DNA of 64,000 bases from contig NZ_JBGCCU010000008.1 in NCBI RefSeq assembly GCF_041261445.1, positions 248,001 to 312,000 on the forward strand, in the 5' to 3' direction. Origin of the DNA: Catenulispora sp. EB89. Its GTDB lineage: Bacteria; Actinomycetota; Actinomycetes; Streptomycetales; Catenulisporaceae. Shown here piece after piece: positions 8,433 through 18,124 of the stretch. Positions within the stretch are counted from its first letter, which is position 1, and every line of letters starts with the position of its first letter. The position numbers and the translations under genes were made by a program. The notes below the pieces were generated by a model, which saw only the letters and a list, made by a program, of their open reading frames with translations, was not told the DNA's origin and did no database searches.

Positions 8433-9992
8433 ATGAAGACAATCTCTCGCGCGGCGGGCATGTCGCTGCGCCGCCTGCTGGTCCTGGCCGCGGCCTGCGC
8501 CCTGGCCGCGGTGGGGCTGACGCAGGCCCCTGCGTTCGCGGCCGGGACCCCGCCGCCGGCACCGCTCAACCTGGGCATCACCGCCAACCCCGACTCCACG
8601 CTCTCGCTGAGCTGGGACCAGACGCCGGGGGCGACGTCGTACCACGTCTACCGCGGCACCGCGGCGGGCGGTGAGGCCGCGACGCCGATCGCGACGACGA
8701 CCGTCCCGAGCTACAACGACACCCACCTGAACACCACGCTGGACTACTTCTACGTGATCACCGCGGTGAACGCCGGCGGCGAGTCGCCCAAATCGGCCGA
8801 GGACTCCTCCCGGACCCCACCGCCGATCGGAACCGGCGGGAACACGCCTGGCACGGGCTCGGGCGGCTCGCTGGTCTACTACGGCAAGGACGCGCTGCTC
8901 GGCGGCTTCGACTGGTTCCCGACGCTGAGCGGCTGGTTCCCGCAGCTGCTCGGCTCCTCCGGGGCGCTCACGCCGGGCGGCCAGGTCGTCGACATGGCCT
9001 ACGCGGCGGAGGGAACGATGACGTTCGACGACGTCGTGGTGCCGACCGCCGGGCTGTACACGCTCGACTGGCGGTACGCCTTCGCGCAAGGGCTGTTCCC
9101 CGGCGTGAACTTCCGGGACATGCAGCTCGTGGTGAACGGCACGGTCATCACGTCGACCGAGCACTTCCCCGTGACCGGCAGCTTCGACGTGTATCAGCAC
9201 TCTGCGCTTCAGGTGCATCTGAACGCGGGTAAGAACTCGATCACGCTGGGCGCCACCAACGGCCACGGGGTCTCCCGCGTCGACGAGCTGACCGTGAGCC
9301 CGGCGACGGCCTCCGCGCCGAGCGGCCCGAGCAACCTGACCGGGTCCGCCGGCAGCGGGTCCGTCACGCTCAACTGGACGGCCGGCAGCGGCGCGACGTC
9401 CTACGGCGTCTACCGCGGCTCGACCATCTCCGACGGAGAGGCCACCACGCAGGTCGCCACGGTCGCCGGTACGAGCACGACGTTCACCGACACCGGCCTG
9501 AAGAACGGCACGACGTACTTCTACTTCGTCGCCGCGAACAACGCCACCGGCGTCTCGCCGGACTCGAACGAGATCTACACGAGTCCGGGCGAGGCCTCCT
9601 TCAGCGGGACCAACCTCGCGCTCAACGCGGACGCCTACGCCTCGTCGATCGAGGGCAACGGCACTCCGGCGGCGGCCGCGACGGACGGGTCGTTCAACAG
9701 CCGGTGGTCCAGCGCCGCCTCCGACCCGCAGTGGTTGATGGTCGACCTCGGAGCCGTGCACACGATCAAGCAAGTGGTTCTGTACTGGGAGAGCGCGTAC
9801 GCCAAGGCCTTCCAGATCCAGACCTCGAACGACGGGACCACCTGGACGACGGTCTACTCGACCACGACCGGCACCGGCGGCACGCAGAACCTCGCCGTCA
9901 CCGGCACGGGCCGCTACGTGCGGATGTACGGCACGCAGCGGGCCACCGGATACGGATACTCGCTCTGGGAGTTCCAGGTGTACGGGAGCTGA
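8433..9992 (+). CDS. Secreted carbohydrate-binding protein: FN3, CBM6/35-like, FN3, CBM32-like
   Basis: The 519-aa product has a signal peptide (cleavage near residue 36, APAFAAG), an FN3 domain (about 38-130), a beta-sandwich resembling CBM6/35 (about 142-290; GLYTLDWRYAF, INFRD-like and NSITLGATNGHG segments), a second FN3 (about 292-385) and a C-terminal F5/8C domain (about 390-519). No glycosidase active-site module is recognisable, so it may be a substrate-docking protein, or the middle domain may hide an unrecognised activity. The F5/8C domain is closely related to that of the divergent GH64 enzyme, with the shared stretch SLWEFQVYG. Conserved spacing to the operator at 8331-8350 suggests co-regulation with the glucanase. 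Confidence 0.75.
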   Translation: MKTISRAAGMSLRRLLVLAAACALAAVGLTQAPAFAAGTPPPAPLNLGITANPDSTLSLSWDQTPGATSYHVYRGTAAGGEAATPIATTTVPSYNDTHLNTTLDYFYVITAVNAGGESPKSAEDSSRTPPPIGTGGNTPGTGSGGSLVYYGKDALLGGFDWFPTLSGWFPQLLGSSGALTPGGQVVDMAYAAEGTMTFDDVVVPTAGLYTLDWRYAFAQGLFPGVNFRDMQLVVNGTVITSTEHFPVTGSFDVYQHSALQVHLNAGKNSITLGATNGHGVSRVDELTVSPATASAPSGPSNLTGSAGSGSVTLNWTAGSGATSYGVYRGSTISDGEATTQVATVAGTSTTFTDTGLKNGTTYFYFVAANNATGVSPDSNEIYTSPGEASFSGTNLALNADAYASSIEGNGTPAAAATDGSFNSRWSSAASDPQWLMVDLGAVHTIKQVVLYWESAYAKAFQIQTSNDGTTWTTVYSTTTGTGGTQNLAVTGTGRYVRMYGTQRATGYGYSLWEFQVYGS

Positions 9993-10018
9993 TTTCCCCG
10001 TCGCAGGCTATCGATCAC

Positions 10019-10060
10019 CGGTCATCGGCCGTGGGCACAACCGCCTACGGCCGATGACCG
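10019..10060. terminator. 14-bp perfect stem hairpin between convergent genes
   Basis: CGGTCATCGGCCGT (10019-10032) pairs fully with ACGGCCGATGACCG (10047-10060). The right arm covers the last codons of the ROK gene. It is placed to terminate both the CBM gene (plus) and the ROK gene (minus). Confidence 0.75.
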
Positions 10061-11283
10061 ATGGCGCCGTTGAGGAAGCCCTCCAGGGGCAGTATCGCCG
10101 CGCCGAGCACGACCGATTCCGGGCCGAGCCGGCCGAGTTCGACTGTCGTCGCCGCGAACGGGTGCCGGAGCGAGTAGCGTTCCGCGGCCGAGCGGATCGC
10201 CGGCAGCAGCTTCCCGCCGAGCAGCAGGCCCGCCCAGCCGCACAGGATGACGCGCTCCGGGTTGAACAGGTTGATCAGGTTCGCGATCCCGATGCCGAGG
10301 TATTCGGCGGTCTGGGCCAGCAGGGCCTGTGCGGCCGGCGAGTCGTCCATGGCGACCAGGGCCGCGAGCGCCGACTCCTCGTCTCCGGCGGACGGGGACG
10401 GAGGCGTGAGCATGGACGTGGACTCTGACGGGGCTGCCGCGGCCGGGCCCGTGAAACGGTCCAGGATCGCCTCGGCGCCGACGTAGGCCTCCAGGCAGCC
10501 GTAAGAGCCGCACCGGCACCGGCGGCCGTCGGCGATGATCGTCGTGTGCCCCCACTCGCCCGCGCTGGAGTTGACGCCCCGGTAGATGCTGCCGCCGGAG
10601 ACGAGCGAGGCTCCGACGCCGGTCCCGATCAACGCCACCGCCGCGGTGCGCGCGCCGCGTCCGGCACCGAACCACAACTCGGCCTGGCCCGTCGTCTTGG
10701 CGCAGTTCTCCAACCGCAGCGGCAGGTCGGTGTGGGCGCGGAGCAGCCGCTCCAGCGGCACGGCGTCCCAGTGGACGCTCTGGCCGTGCACCACGGCCTC
10801 GGGACCCTGCTCCACGATCCCCGGCACGCCTATGCCGACACCGAGGACCGACGCGGGGTCCACCGCGGCGTCGGTGAGGACGGCGTGCAGGCTGTCCGCG
10901 ACGGCCCGTACCACCGTGTCCATGTCGTACTCGCCCGGACCGCACGACAGATCGGCCTTCGCGCGCTCGACCAGCGTCAGGTCGTACAGCGTGGTGCGCA
11001 CCCGCGTCTCGCCGATGTCGACGCCGATCACGAACCCGTGCTCGGCGCAGACGTCCAGCAGCCGGCGCGGCCGGCCGCCGTCGGACTCCTGCGACCCGAC
11101 CTCGGTGACGATGCCCTCGTCCAGCAGCTCGCGCACCACGTTGGTCACCGATGCGGGGCTCAGACCGGTCGCGGCACCCAGGTCCTGACGGCTGCGCGGC
11201 CGGTCGAAATACAGCGACCACAGGACCGCCGACCGGTTCTCACGTCGCAGGTCCCTGAGTGTTCCGCTTCGTCGGCCCTGCAT
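10045..11283 (-). CDS. ROK-family transcriptional regulator (likely glucan-locus repressor)
   Basis: The 412-aa product has an N-terminal winged helix (about 25-75; DLGAATGLSPASVTNVVREL) and a ROK sugar-kinase-like domain. The ROK zinc motif is intact in GEWGHTTIIADGRRCRCGSYG followed by CLE, i.e. GxxGH...CxCGxxGCxE. Repressors of this type (NagC, Mlc, XylR) release DNA on binding a sugar or sugar phosphate. The Ser/Pro-rich segment around residues 285-305 is an insertion relative to the core. The ATG has GAGGAG three bases upstream. A 15-bp motif immediately upstream also occurs in the glucanase/CBM promoter, so autoregulation and control of the glucan genes are inferred. The downstream transporter genes run in the same direction into it. 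Confidence 0.88.
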   Translation of the reverse strand: MQGRRSGTLRDLRRENRSAVLWSLYFDRPRSRQDLGAATGLSPASVTNVVRELLDEGIVTEVGSQESDGGRPRRLLDVCAEHGFVIGVDIGETRVRTTLYDLTLVERAKADLSCGPGEYDMDTVVRAVADSLHAVLTDAAVDPASVLGVGIGVPGIVEQGPEAVVHGQSVHWDAVPLERLLRAHTDLPLRLENCAKTTGQAELWFGAGRGARTAAVALIGTGVGASLVSGGSIYRGVNSSAGEWGHTTIIADGRRCRCGSYGCLEAYVGAEAILDRFTGPAAAAPSESTSMLTPPSPSAGDEESALAALVAMDDSPAAQALLAQTAEYLGIGIANLINLFNPERVILCGWAGLLLGGKLLPAIRSAAERYSLRHPFAATTVELGRLGPESVVLGAAILPLEGFLNGAIGHRP

Positions 11284-11293
11284 CGGCTCCTCG

Positions 11294-11315
11294 TTGTTTC
11301 AAAGCTTGGCTGAAG
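11294..11315. promoter_or_regulatory. Candidate autoregulatory operator of the ROK gene
   Basis: TTGTTTCAAAGCTTG at 11294-11308 is identical to the core at 8329-8343. It lies 11 bp upstream of the ROK start codon, so bound repressor would overlap the initiation region. Confidence 0.65.
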
Positions 11316-11376
11316 GGTCGCTCCCGACCGGGGCGCGGGTTGGGCGAAGGAGGGGAGGACACGAGCATACATGGCC

Positions 11377-12273
11377 CTACTTCACCGATCCCGCCGTCAA
11401 TCCGGCGATCAGATATCGCTGCAAGGCCAGGAACGCGACCACCACCGGCACGCTCACCACCAGCGAAGCTGCCATGATCTGGTTCCAGTAGACGTCGTTC
11501 TCCGAGGCGTAGTTCCGCAGCCCCACCGCCAGGGTCCGGGTGTTGTCGTCCGTCATCACCGACGCGAACAGGACCTCGCCCCAGGCCGTCATGAACGAAT
11601 AGACGCCCACTGTGATGATCCCCGGCCGGGCCGCCGGCACCACGATCCGCAGCAGCGTCCCCAACGGGCCGCTGCCGTCCACCGCCGCGGCCTCGTCCAG
11701 CTCCCGGGGTATCGAATCGAAGTACCCTGCCAGCAGCCAGATCGAGAAGGGCAGCGTGAACGTCAGATACGTGACGATCAGCCCCAGCCGGGTGTTCGAC
11801 AGCGTGATTCCGGTGTCGTTCCCGATGTTCACGTAGATCAGGTACAGCGGCAGCAGGAACAGGATCCCCGGGAACATCTGCGTGGACAGCACCGTCACCC
11901 GGAACACCTGCCGGCCCCGGAAGCGATAGCGGCTCACCGCGTAGGCCGCGAAGATCGCGATCACCACCGAGATCGCCGTCGAACACGCCGCCACGACCGT
12001 GCTGTTCACGAAGTACCGGCCCAGCGGAACCGTGCTCCACATCTCCACATACGGTTGGAACGTCAGGTGCGAGGGCACCCAGTCGAACGTCCCCTGCACA
12101 TCGACCAGCGGCTTCACCGAGCTGCTGATCATCACGAACAGCGGCGTGGCCGTGAACAGCCCCAGCAGCGTCAACGCGATCCGTCGCGTCCAGAGGAACG
12201 ACTTCGGCGGAGCCAGCGGGGAGCGGTACTTCGCGGCACCGGGGGAGCGCGCCGGACCGGGCGTGCTAGACAT
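11377..12273 (-). CDS. CUT1 carbohydrate ABC transporter permease (MalG type)
   Basis: The 298-aa product has six predicted membrane helices, an N-terminal region typical of MalG-type permeases, and the cytoplasmic EAA loop in RELDEAAAVDGSGPLGTLLR, which docks the ATPase. It overlaps the upstream permease gene by 8 bp and has GGAAGG six bases before its ATG, so the two are translationally coupled. No ATP-binding subunit is encoded nearby. In actinobacteria CUT1 importers commonly share the ATPase MsiK, so the same is inferred here. Substrate is probably an oligosaccharide, plausibly derived from beta-glucan given the neighbours. Confidence 0.9.
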   Translation of the reverse strand: MSSTPGPARSPGAAKYRSPLAPPKSFLWTRRIALTLLGLFTATPLFVMISSSVKPLVDVQGTFDWVPSHLTFQPYVEMWSTVPLGRYFVNSTVVAACSTAISVVIAIFAAYAVSRYRFRGRQVFRVTVLSTQMFPGILFLLPLYLIYVNIGNDTGITLSNTRLGLIVTYLTFTLPFSIWLLAGYFDSIPRELDEAAAVDGSGPLGTLLRIVVPAARPGIITVGVYSFMTAWGEVLFASVMTDDNTRTLAVGLRNYASENDVYWNQIMAASLVVSVPVVVAFLALQRYLIAGLTAGSVK

Positions 12274-13237
12274 CAGCGGCCTTCCTTCCCCGACTGGTGG
12301 CGACCAGGTAGATCGCGGTCACGACCAGCAGGAACAGCAGCAGGAGCACGGACATCGCCGAACCCGACCCGAAGTTCCAGTTCTGGAACGAGGTGTCATA
12401 GATCTGCAGCGACAGCAGGTTCGCCTGTGGCGCGGCCACGTTCCCGAACAGCACGAACGGCGTGTTGAAGTCGTTGAAGTTCCACAGGAACAGCACGAGC
12501 ACCAGCACCAGGTTCACCGGCCGCAACGAGGGCAGCGTGATCTTCCGCAGGCGCTGCCAGACCCCGGCGCCGTCCATGACAGCAGCCTCATACAGGTCGG
12601 TGGGAATGCTCTGCATCCCGGCGGTCACCACCAGGAACGCGAACGGCCAGGTTCGCCACACCGCGGTGATGACCAACGACGCGAAAGCGTTGTTGCCGAT
12701 CAGCCAGAACGGCGCGTGCGAGGTCAGATGCAGGTCGTGCACGATGACCTGGTTCACCAGCCCGTGGTCGCGCTGGAACATGAACTCCCAGGTGATGGTG
12801 GCGCTGAACGCCGGCAGCGCGTAGGGGACCAGGAAGTACGTGCGCAGCAGACCGCGCCCCCGGAACGGGTTCTGCATCAGCACGGCGGCGCCGGTCCCGA
12901 TCAGCCACGAGAGGGCGACCACCAGCACCGTGAAACCCAGCGTCACGTAGAACGAGTGCAGCAGGGCCTTGCCGACCGCGTTGTTGAAGTTCAGCGCGAA
13001 ACGGTAGTTGTTCAGGCCCGCGCTCGGGGCGCCGGTCCAGTTGCGGATGAAGTAGATGGTGAGCTGTTTGAAGCTGATCCACACGCCGACGAGCATGGGG
13101 ATCACGTGCACCAGCAGCTCGAAGCAGACCGCGGGGAGCAGTAACAGGTACGGCAGTGCTTTGTGCCGCGTCGACCGGCGGCGATCGGCCGCCGCCAGCC
13201 GACGCAGGGATCGACCGCGGTCGGTGGCTACGGTCAT
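12266..13237 (-). CDS. CUT1 carbohydrate ABC transporter permease (MalF type)
   Basis: About 323 aa from the ATG at 13237; the frame extends to 13267, but GGAAGG lies upstream of the internal ATG. It has an N-terminal cytoplasmic stretch, six helices (first: LLLLPAVCFELLVHVIPMLVGVWI) and the EAA loop DLYEAAVMDGAGVWQRLRKI. It forms the heterodimeric channel with the downstream MalG-type protein. It lies between the binding-protein gene and the second permease in the usual order, binding protein, MalF, MalG. Confidence 0.9.
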   Translation of the reverse strand: MTVATDRGRSLRRLAAADRRRSTRHKALPYLLLLPAVCFELLVHVIPMLVGVWISFKQLTIYFIRNWTGAPSAGLNNYRFALNFNNAVGKALLHSFYVTLGFTVLVVALSWLIGTGAAVLMQNPFRGRGLLRTYFLVPYALPAFSATITWEFMFQRDHGLVNQVIVHDLHLTSHAPFWLIGNNAFASLVITAVWRTWPFAFLVVTAGMQSIPTDLYEAAVMDGAGVWQRLRKITLPSLRPVNLVLVLVLFLWNFNDFNTPFVLFGNVAAPQANLLSLQIYDTSFQNWNFGSGSAMSVLLLLFLLVVTAIYLVATSRGRKAADV

Positions 13238-13313
13238 CGTGAGCGGGTTTCCTTCCGTTCCGGGCACGGGTACCGCCGACTGGTCGCGGCGGCCGGTTGT
13301 GGCGGCCGGTCCG

Positions 13314-13334
13314 CGCCCCTGTCGAGACGGGGCG
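13314..13334 (-). terminator. Intra-operon hairpin between binding protein and permease genes
   Basis: CGCCCC and GGGGCG pair around a loop that itself contains GTC/GAC. Such a hairpin between a binding-protein gene and its permeases could attenuate read-through or stabilise the upstream mRNA, giving excess binding protein. A 10-bp direct repeat (GGCGGCCGGT, twice) lies just beside it. Confidence 0.35.
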
Positions 13335-13360
13335 TGGTCCGGCCGCTCAGCCGCGGTAGG

Positions 13361-14713
13361 TCAGCCCCCTGCTTCCATCTTCTGCTGGGCCTGGTTGAGC
13401 GCGTCGCCGACCATGGCGTCCGTGATCGCCTTGCCGCTGGCGGCATCCGCGAACAGGGTCTTCATGGCCGTGCCCACGGAGGTCTCGAACTGGCTCTCCT
13501 GGGCGATCTCCGGCATCGCGGTCGCCGAGGAGGCCAGGACGTTCTGCAGCACGGTGTCGTCGGAGGTCTTGAACGCCGGGTCGGAGTAGGCGTCGGACAC
13601 CGACGGCAGCGAGCCGTAGGCCTTGTTGAGCGTGATCTCCTCGGGCTGGCTGGTCAGGAACTTCACGAGTTGTAGCGCGGCGTCCTTGTGCTTGGTGTTG
13701 GCGAACACCGCCAGGTTGATCCCGCCGACCATGGAGTCGATGTGCTTGCTGCCGGCCGGCGGGCTGGCCGGGAACGGCAGCGGCGCGACGCCGTACTGGT
13801 CCGCGGTCATGCCGTACTTGGCGAGGTTGGCCCCGGCGGGCTGCCACATGAGCATGGCGGCCTTGCCGCTGGCGAACTCCTGGAGCGCCTCGGTGCCGTT
13901 GGAGGACTCGGCGTCGCTGGGGTTCACGATCTTGTCGGCGGCCATGAAGTCGACGATCTGCTTGATCGCCGCGACGTTCTGCGGCGTGGTGAACGTCGGC
14001 TTGCCGGCGTCGTCGAACCACGACCCGCCCTGCTGTTCGCTGAACACGAACGCGGCGTGTGCGTTCTCCGGGATCTGGCCGGCCTCCAGGGTCAGGCCCC
14101 ACTTGCCGGCCCCGTCGGTCAGCTTCTTGCCGTCCGCGACCAGGTCCTCCCAGGTCGCCGGCGGGGTGGCGATACCGGCCGCGGCGAACGCGGCCTTGTT
14201 GTAGTAGAGCCCGTAGGCCGTGGAGTAGATCGGCACGCCCACCGGCGGCTTCCCGGCCGCGCCGGTCGCGGCCAGCGCGCCGGGCAGGAACCGCCCGGTG
14301 TCGCCGATCTGGGTCATGACGTCGCTGGAGACCGGCAGGAACGCCCCGGTCGCCTGCAGCGAGGCGGACCAGGTGTTGCCGATGTTGACCACGTCAGGGC
14401 CCTGGCCCGAGGTGGTGGCCGCCAGGATCCGGTTGAGCAGGTCGTTCCAGCCGATGACCTCCAGGTTGACCTTGATCCCGGTCTGGGCGGTGAAGGCTTT
14501 GAGCTCGGGGGTCAGGACCTTGACGTCATCGGCGATGGAGCTGCCCTGGTCGCTGGCCCAGTAGGTGATCGACTGGCCGGACGCCGGGGCGCCGGAGGAG
14601 CCGCCGGTGGTCGTGGTCGACGGTTTGGTGTCGCTGCCGCACGCGGCGAGGAGCGCGGCGACGGCTGCGGCGGCGATGGTAGCGGTGGTGCGGCGATGAG
14701 CGAGTCCGTGCAT
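13361..14713 (-). CDS. CUT1 sugar-binding lipoprotein (family 1 extracellular solute-binding protein)
   Basis: The 450-aa precursor has a lipoprotein signal with the lipobox LLAAC near residue 25, followed by the Ser/Thr-rich tether GSDTKPSTTTTGGSSG. The mature protein shows family-1 solute-binding features: a first lobe with FTAQTGIKVNLEVIGW, a TWEDLVADGKKLTD segment and a C-terminal SQPEEITLNKAYGSLPS segment. The ATG has GGAAGG seven bases upstream. It is first in the operon with the two permeases and divergent from the second ROK gene. It would capture an oligosaccharide at the membrane exterior. Confidence 0.9.
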   Translation of the reverse strand: MHGLAHRRTTATIAAAAVAALLAACGSDTKPSTTTTGGSSGAPASGQSITYWASDQGSSIADDVKVLTPELKAFTAQTGIKVNLEVIGWNDLLNRILAATTSGQGPDVVNIGNTWSASLQATGAFLPVSSDVMTQIGDTGRFLPGALAATGAAGKPPVGVPIYSTAYGLYYNKAAFAAAGIATPPATWEDLVADGKKLTDGAGKWGLTLEAGQIPENAHAAFVFSEQQGGSWFDDAGKPTFTTPQNVAAIKQIVDFMAADKIVNPSDAESSNGTEALQEFASGKAAMLMWQPAGANLAKYGMTADQYGVAPLPFPASPPAGSKHIDSMVGGINLAVFANTKHKDAALQLVKFLTSQPEEITLNKAYGSLPSVSDAYSDPAFKTSDDTVLQNVLASSATAMPEIAQESQFETSVGTAMKTLFADAASGKAITDAMVGDALNQAQQKMEAGG

Positions 14714-14832
14714 TGGGACACCTTCCGAGGTGTGCCCGCCCCTGTGTCGTGGTGCATGGAGGTGGCGGGGTGTACCGGGCCTCGTGCCGGACGACAGGCC
14801 GTGGGAGCGGCCGGCCGCCTTTTTTCACGCCT

Positions 14833-14866
14833 AAGTTCGTGGTCCGATTTAACTTCTGGTTTAAGG
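14833..14866. promoter_or_regulatory. AT-rich candidate operator between transporter operon and ROK-2
   Basis: In an otherwise GC-rich divergent intergenic region, AAGTT and AACTT form an inverted repeat (14833-14837, 14851-14855), and TTTAA occurs twice at a 12-bp interval (14848, 14860). It differs from the TTGTTTCAAAGCTTG motif, so it may be the site of the divergent ROK protein rather than of the first one. Confidence 0.35.
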
Positions 14867-14909
14867 TGACGTCAAGGGGATCGGGCACACGCACGACGAG
14901 GGAGGGCTC

Positions 14910-16238
<1,329 letters not shown>

Positions 16239-16353
16239 CGAGGCGCGCCGGGTGCTCGCGTACTCCGTACTCCGAAGGTCCACTCTTCGTGTCATAATTT
16301 CGCGTCGCGCCTTCCGCCTGGTTCGCGGCTGGTAACGGCTTGATGGAGCACCG

Positions 16354-17172
16354 TTGAAATCCGCTGTCCGGTTTGTCCTTCCCCTTGTGGTCACAGCAGC
16401 CGTTCTCGGTGCGGCGGGATGCGCCGGCGGGGCCTCGACGACGCGGGCGGTCGGTTCCGTGGCTGCCTCGTCGACCGCCGCTGCGAACTCGTCGGCTTCG
16501 GCTTCGGCGTCCTCGGCGGCGTCGCCTTCCTCGGCCGCCGCCACCCCTCCCGTACCCACGACAGCGCCGACAATTTCCTACGTCGGCGAACTCCTGACCC
16601 GCATGAATGCCGACATGGCGTCGGCGACCAGCGTGCGCGTCACGGGCAGCTTGACCGTCGACGGGCAGAAGGCGTCGCTCGACGTCGCGCTGAACACCGC
16701 CGGGGGCGCCTACGGCACCGTCCATACCGCTCAGGGCGACCTGATCCTCCTGCGGGCCGGTGGCAAGGACTACGCGCAGGTCACGGACGACTTCATCAAG
16801 CAGCAGAACATCCCGCGGGGCTCGGCGTCGCTCGTCCTGGGCAAGTACGTGCTGCTGGATGCCGCTGAGAGCCAGGGCTTCGACCAGTTCCTGGACCTGA
16901 AGGCGTTCCTCGCCGTCGTCTCCACGACGAGCACGGATGGCGACACGATCACCGGCGCCACGCAGATCGCCGGCACTCCCGTGGACATCGTCGCCGGCGC
17001 CGACGGCTCGACGTTCTACGTGGCCACCCAGGGCAAGGCGCTGCCGCTGCGGGTGGCCGGCGGTGGGGACACCTCGGGCCAGATCGACTTCCTCGGGTGG
17101 AACACCGATCTGCGCATCCCCGGGGTCCCGCCGGCTTCCGAGGTCATCGACGCGAGCAAGTTCGCGTCCTGA
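16354..17172 (+). CDS. LppX/LprG-like lipoprotein
   Basis: The 272-aa precursor starts at TTG with GGAG five bases upstream. It has a lipobox (LGAAGC near residue 23), a Ser/Ala-rich tether of about 45 residues, then a domain with VGELLTRMNADMASATSVRVTGS, TVDGQKASLDVALN and VDIVAGADGSTFYV. This resembles the LppX/LprAFG beta-fold that binds lipids in mycobacteria. It likely sits on the outer face of the membrane. It stands alone; the lipid-binding role is known for the family and inferred here. Confidence 0.65.
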   Translation: MKSAVRFVLPLVVTAAVLGAAGCAGGASTTRAVGSVAASSTAAANSSASASASSAASPSSAAATPPVPTTAPTISYVGELLTRMNADMASATSVRVTGSLTVDGQKASLDVALNTAGGAYGTVHTAQGDLILLRAGGKDYAQVTDDFIKQQNIPRGSASLVLGKYVLLDAAESQGFDQFLDLKAFLAVVSTTSTDGDTITGATQIAGTPVDIVAGADGSTFYVATQGKALPLRVAGGGDTSGQIDFLGWNTDLRIPGVPPASEVIDASKFAS

Positions 17173-17218
17173 CGCGCGGCGGAGCGTGCCCGCACCGTTA
17201 GTCGTCAGCCGTCAGCCG

Positions 17219-17575
17219 TCAGCCGTGCAGTGTGACGACGTACCCGTCCGGGTCGGCGAACGCGAACGTCCGCCCGAACGGGCCGTCGAACGGCGCGGTC
17301 ACGATCCGCACGCCGTGCTCGGCCAACTCGTCGTGGATCTTCTCGACGTCCTCGGCCTTGAACCACAGCGCGACGCCCCAGCCGAGCTTGTCGACGGTGT
17401 CCAGGTCGGCCAGCGCGTCGCGTACCGCGAACGGGACCGGCTGGGTGTCGAAGACCACCGCGTGCGGCGGGGAGAAGGCCGCGCGGGCGAGTCCGAGCCG
17501 CTCCTCGTAGAAGCGCGCGGAGGACTCCAGGTCGTGGACCTGCAGCGAGATGAACGACGGTCCGATGACAGCCAT
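17219..17575 (-). CDS. VOC-superfamily (glyoxalase/bleomycin-resistance-like) protein
   Basis: The 118-aa product shows the paired beta-alpha-beta-beta-beta modules of vicinal oxygen chelate proteins: FISLQVHDLESSARFYEERL at the start and FGRTFAFADPDGYVVTLHG at the end. Metal-ligand-like positions His14 and the terminal region can be seen, but the substrate cannot be predicted. The stop overlaps a GTCAGCC triple repeat. It is divergent from a MarR regulator, and a perfect palindrome lies 18 bp upstream of its start, so it is the likely target of that regulator. The longer open frame upstream is antisense to the MarR gene and is not coding. Confidence 0.82.
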   Translation of the reverse strand: MAVIGPSFISLQVHDLESSARFYEERLGLARAAFSPPHAVVFDTQPVPFAVRDALADLDTVDKLGWGVALWFKAEDVEKIHDELAEHGVRIVTAPFDGPFGRTFAFADPDGYVVTLHG

Positions 17576-17592
17576 GAGGGAGCACCTTTCAA

Positions 17593-17609
17593 TATCAGGA
17601 AACCTGATA
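17593..17609. promoter_or_regulatory. MarR-type palindromic operator
   Basis: TATCAGGAAACCTGATA is a perfect 7-bp inverted repeat around AAA. A second half-site, CCTGATAC, occurs at 17647-17654, three bases before the GTG of the MarR gene. The arrangement suggests repression of both the VOC gene and the regulator itself. Confidence 0.65.
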
Positions 17610-17656
17610 CTGAGACTACGCCGCCGCGTCGTCCTGTGCAAGGTAACCTGATACTC

Positions 17657-18106
17657 GTGGAGACCACCGACCGGCCCGGATACCTGATCAAGCAGGCCCA
17701 GCTCGCGCTGAACGCCCAGATGTCCCGCGCGCTGCACGAGCGGGGCGTCACCCTCTCGCAGTTCGCCGTGCTCACCGCCCTGGCCGACGAACCGGGCCTG
17801 TCCAACGCCGAGCTGGCGCGCCGCGCGTTCATCACCCCGCAGAGCATGAACGAGAACCTGCGCGAGCTCGAAGGGCGTACCTGGATCCGGCGCACCCGGC
17901 ATCCCGCGCACGCCCGGATCCTGCAGACCGAGCTCACCGACGAGGGGCACGCGACGCTCCAGGCCTGCGACGCCGCGGTGACCGTCATCGAGCAGCAGAT
18001 GCTCGCCGGGCTCGACGCCGAACAGCGCCGCGAACTCGTCGCGGCGCTGCACAGCTGCATCGCTGCCCTGAAACCCGCGCAGCCGGACGCGCCCGAAGCG
18101 CGGTGA
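17657..18106 (+). CDS. MarR-family transcriptional regulator
   Basis: 149 aa from a GTG: VETTDRPGYLIKQAQLALNA begins a dimerisation helix; the wHTH follows (LSQFAVLTALADEPGLSNAE, then AFITPQSMNENLRELEG and a wing with HPAHARILQTELTDEG). This is the standard MarR layout and length. There is no good Shine-Dalgarno sequence, and an operator half-site ends three bases before GTG, so a leaderless or very short leader transcript is likely. It is divergent from the VOC gene and probably represses it in response to a small phenolic or electrophilic ligand (inferred). Confidence 0.88.
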   Translation: METTDRPGYLIKQAQLALNAQMSRALHERGVTLSQFAVLTALADEPGLSNAELARRAFITPQSMNENLRELEGRTWIRRTRHPAHARILQTELTDEGHATLQACDAAVTVIEQQMLAGLDAEQRRELVAALHSCIAALKPAQPDAPEAR

Positions 18107-18124
18107 ACCACCGAAAGGCGCGCT

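Noticed and set aside
8128-8562. N-terminal extension of the GH64 protein
   Set aside because: The extension lacks a signal sequence or domain and covers the operator and the divergent gene start; the TTG at 8127 has a good ribosome site followed by a classical signal peptide.
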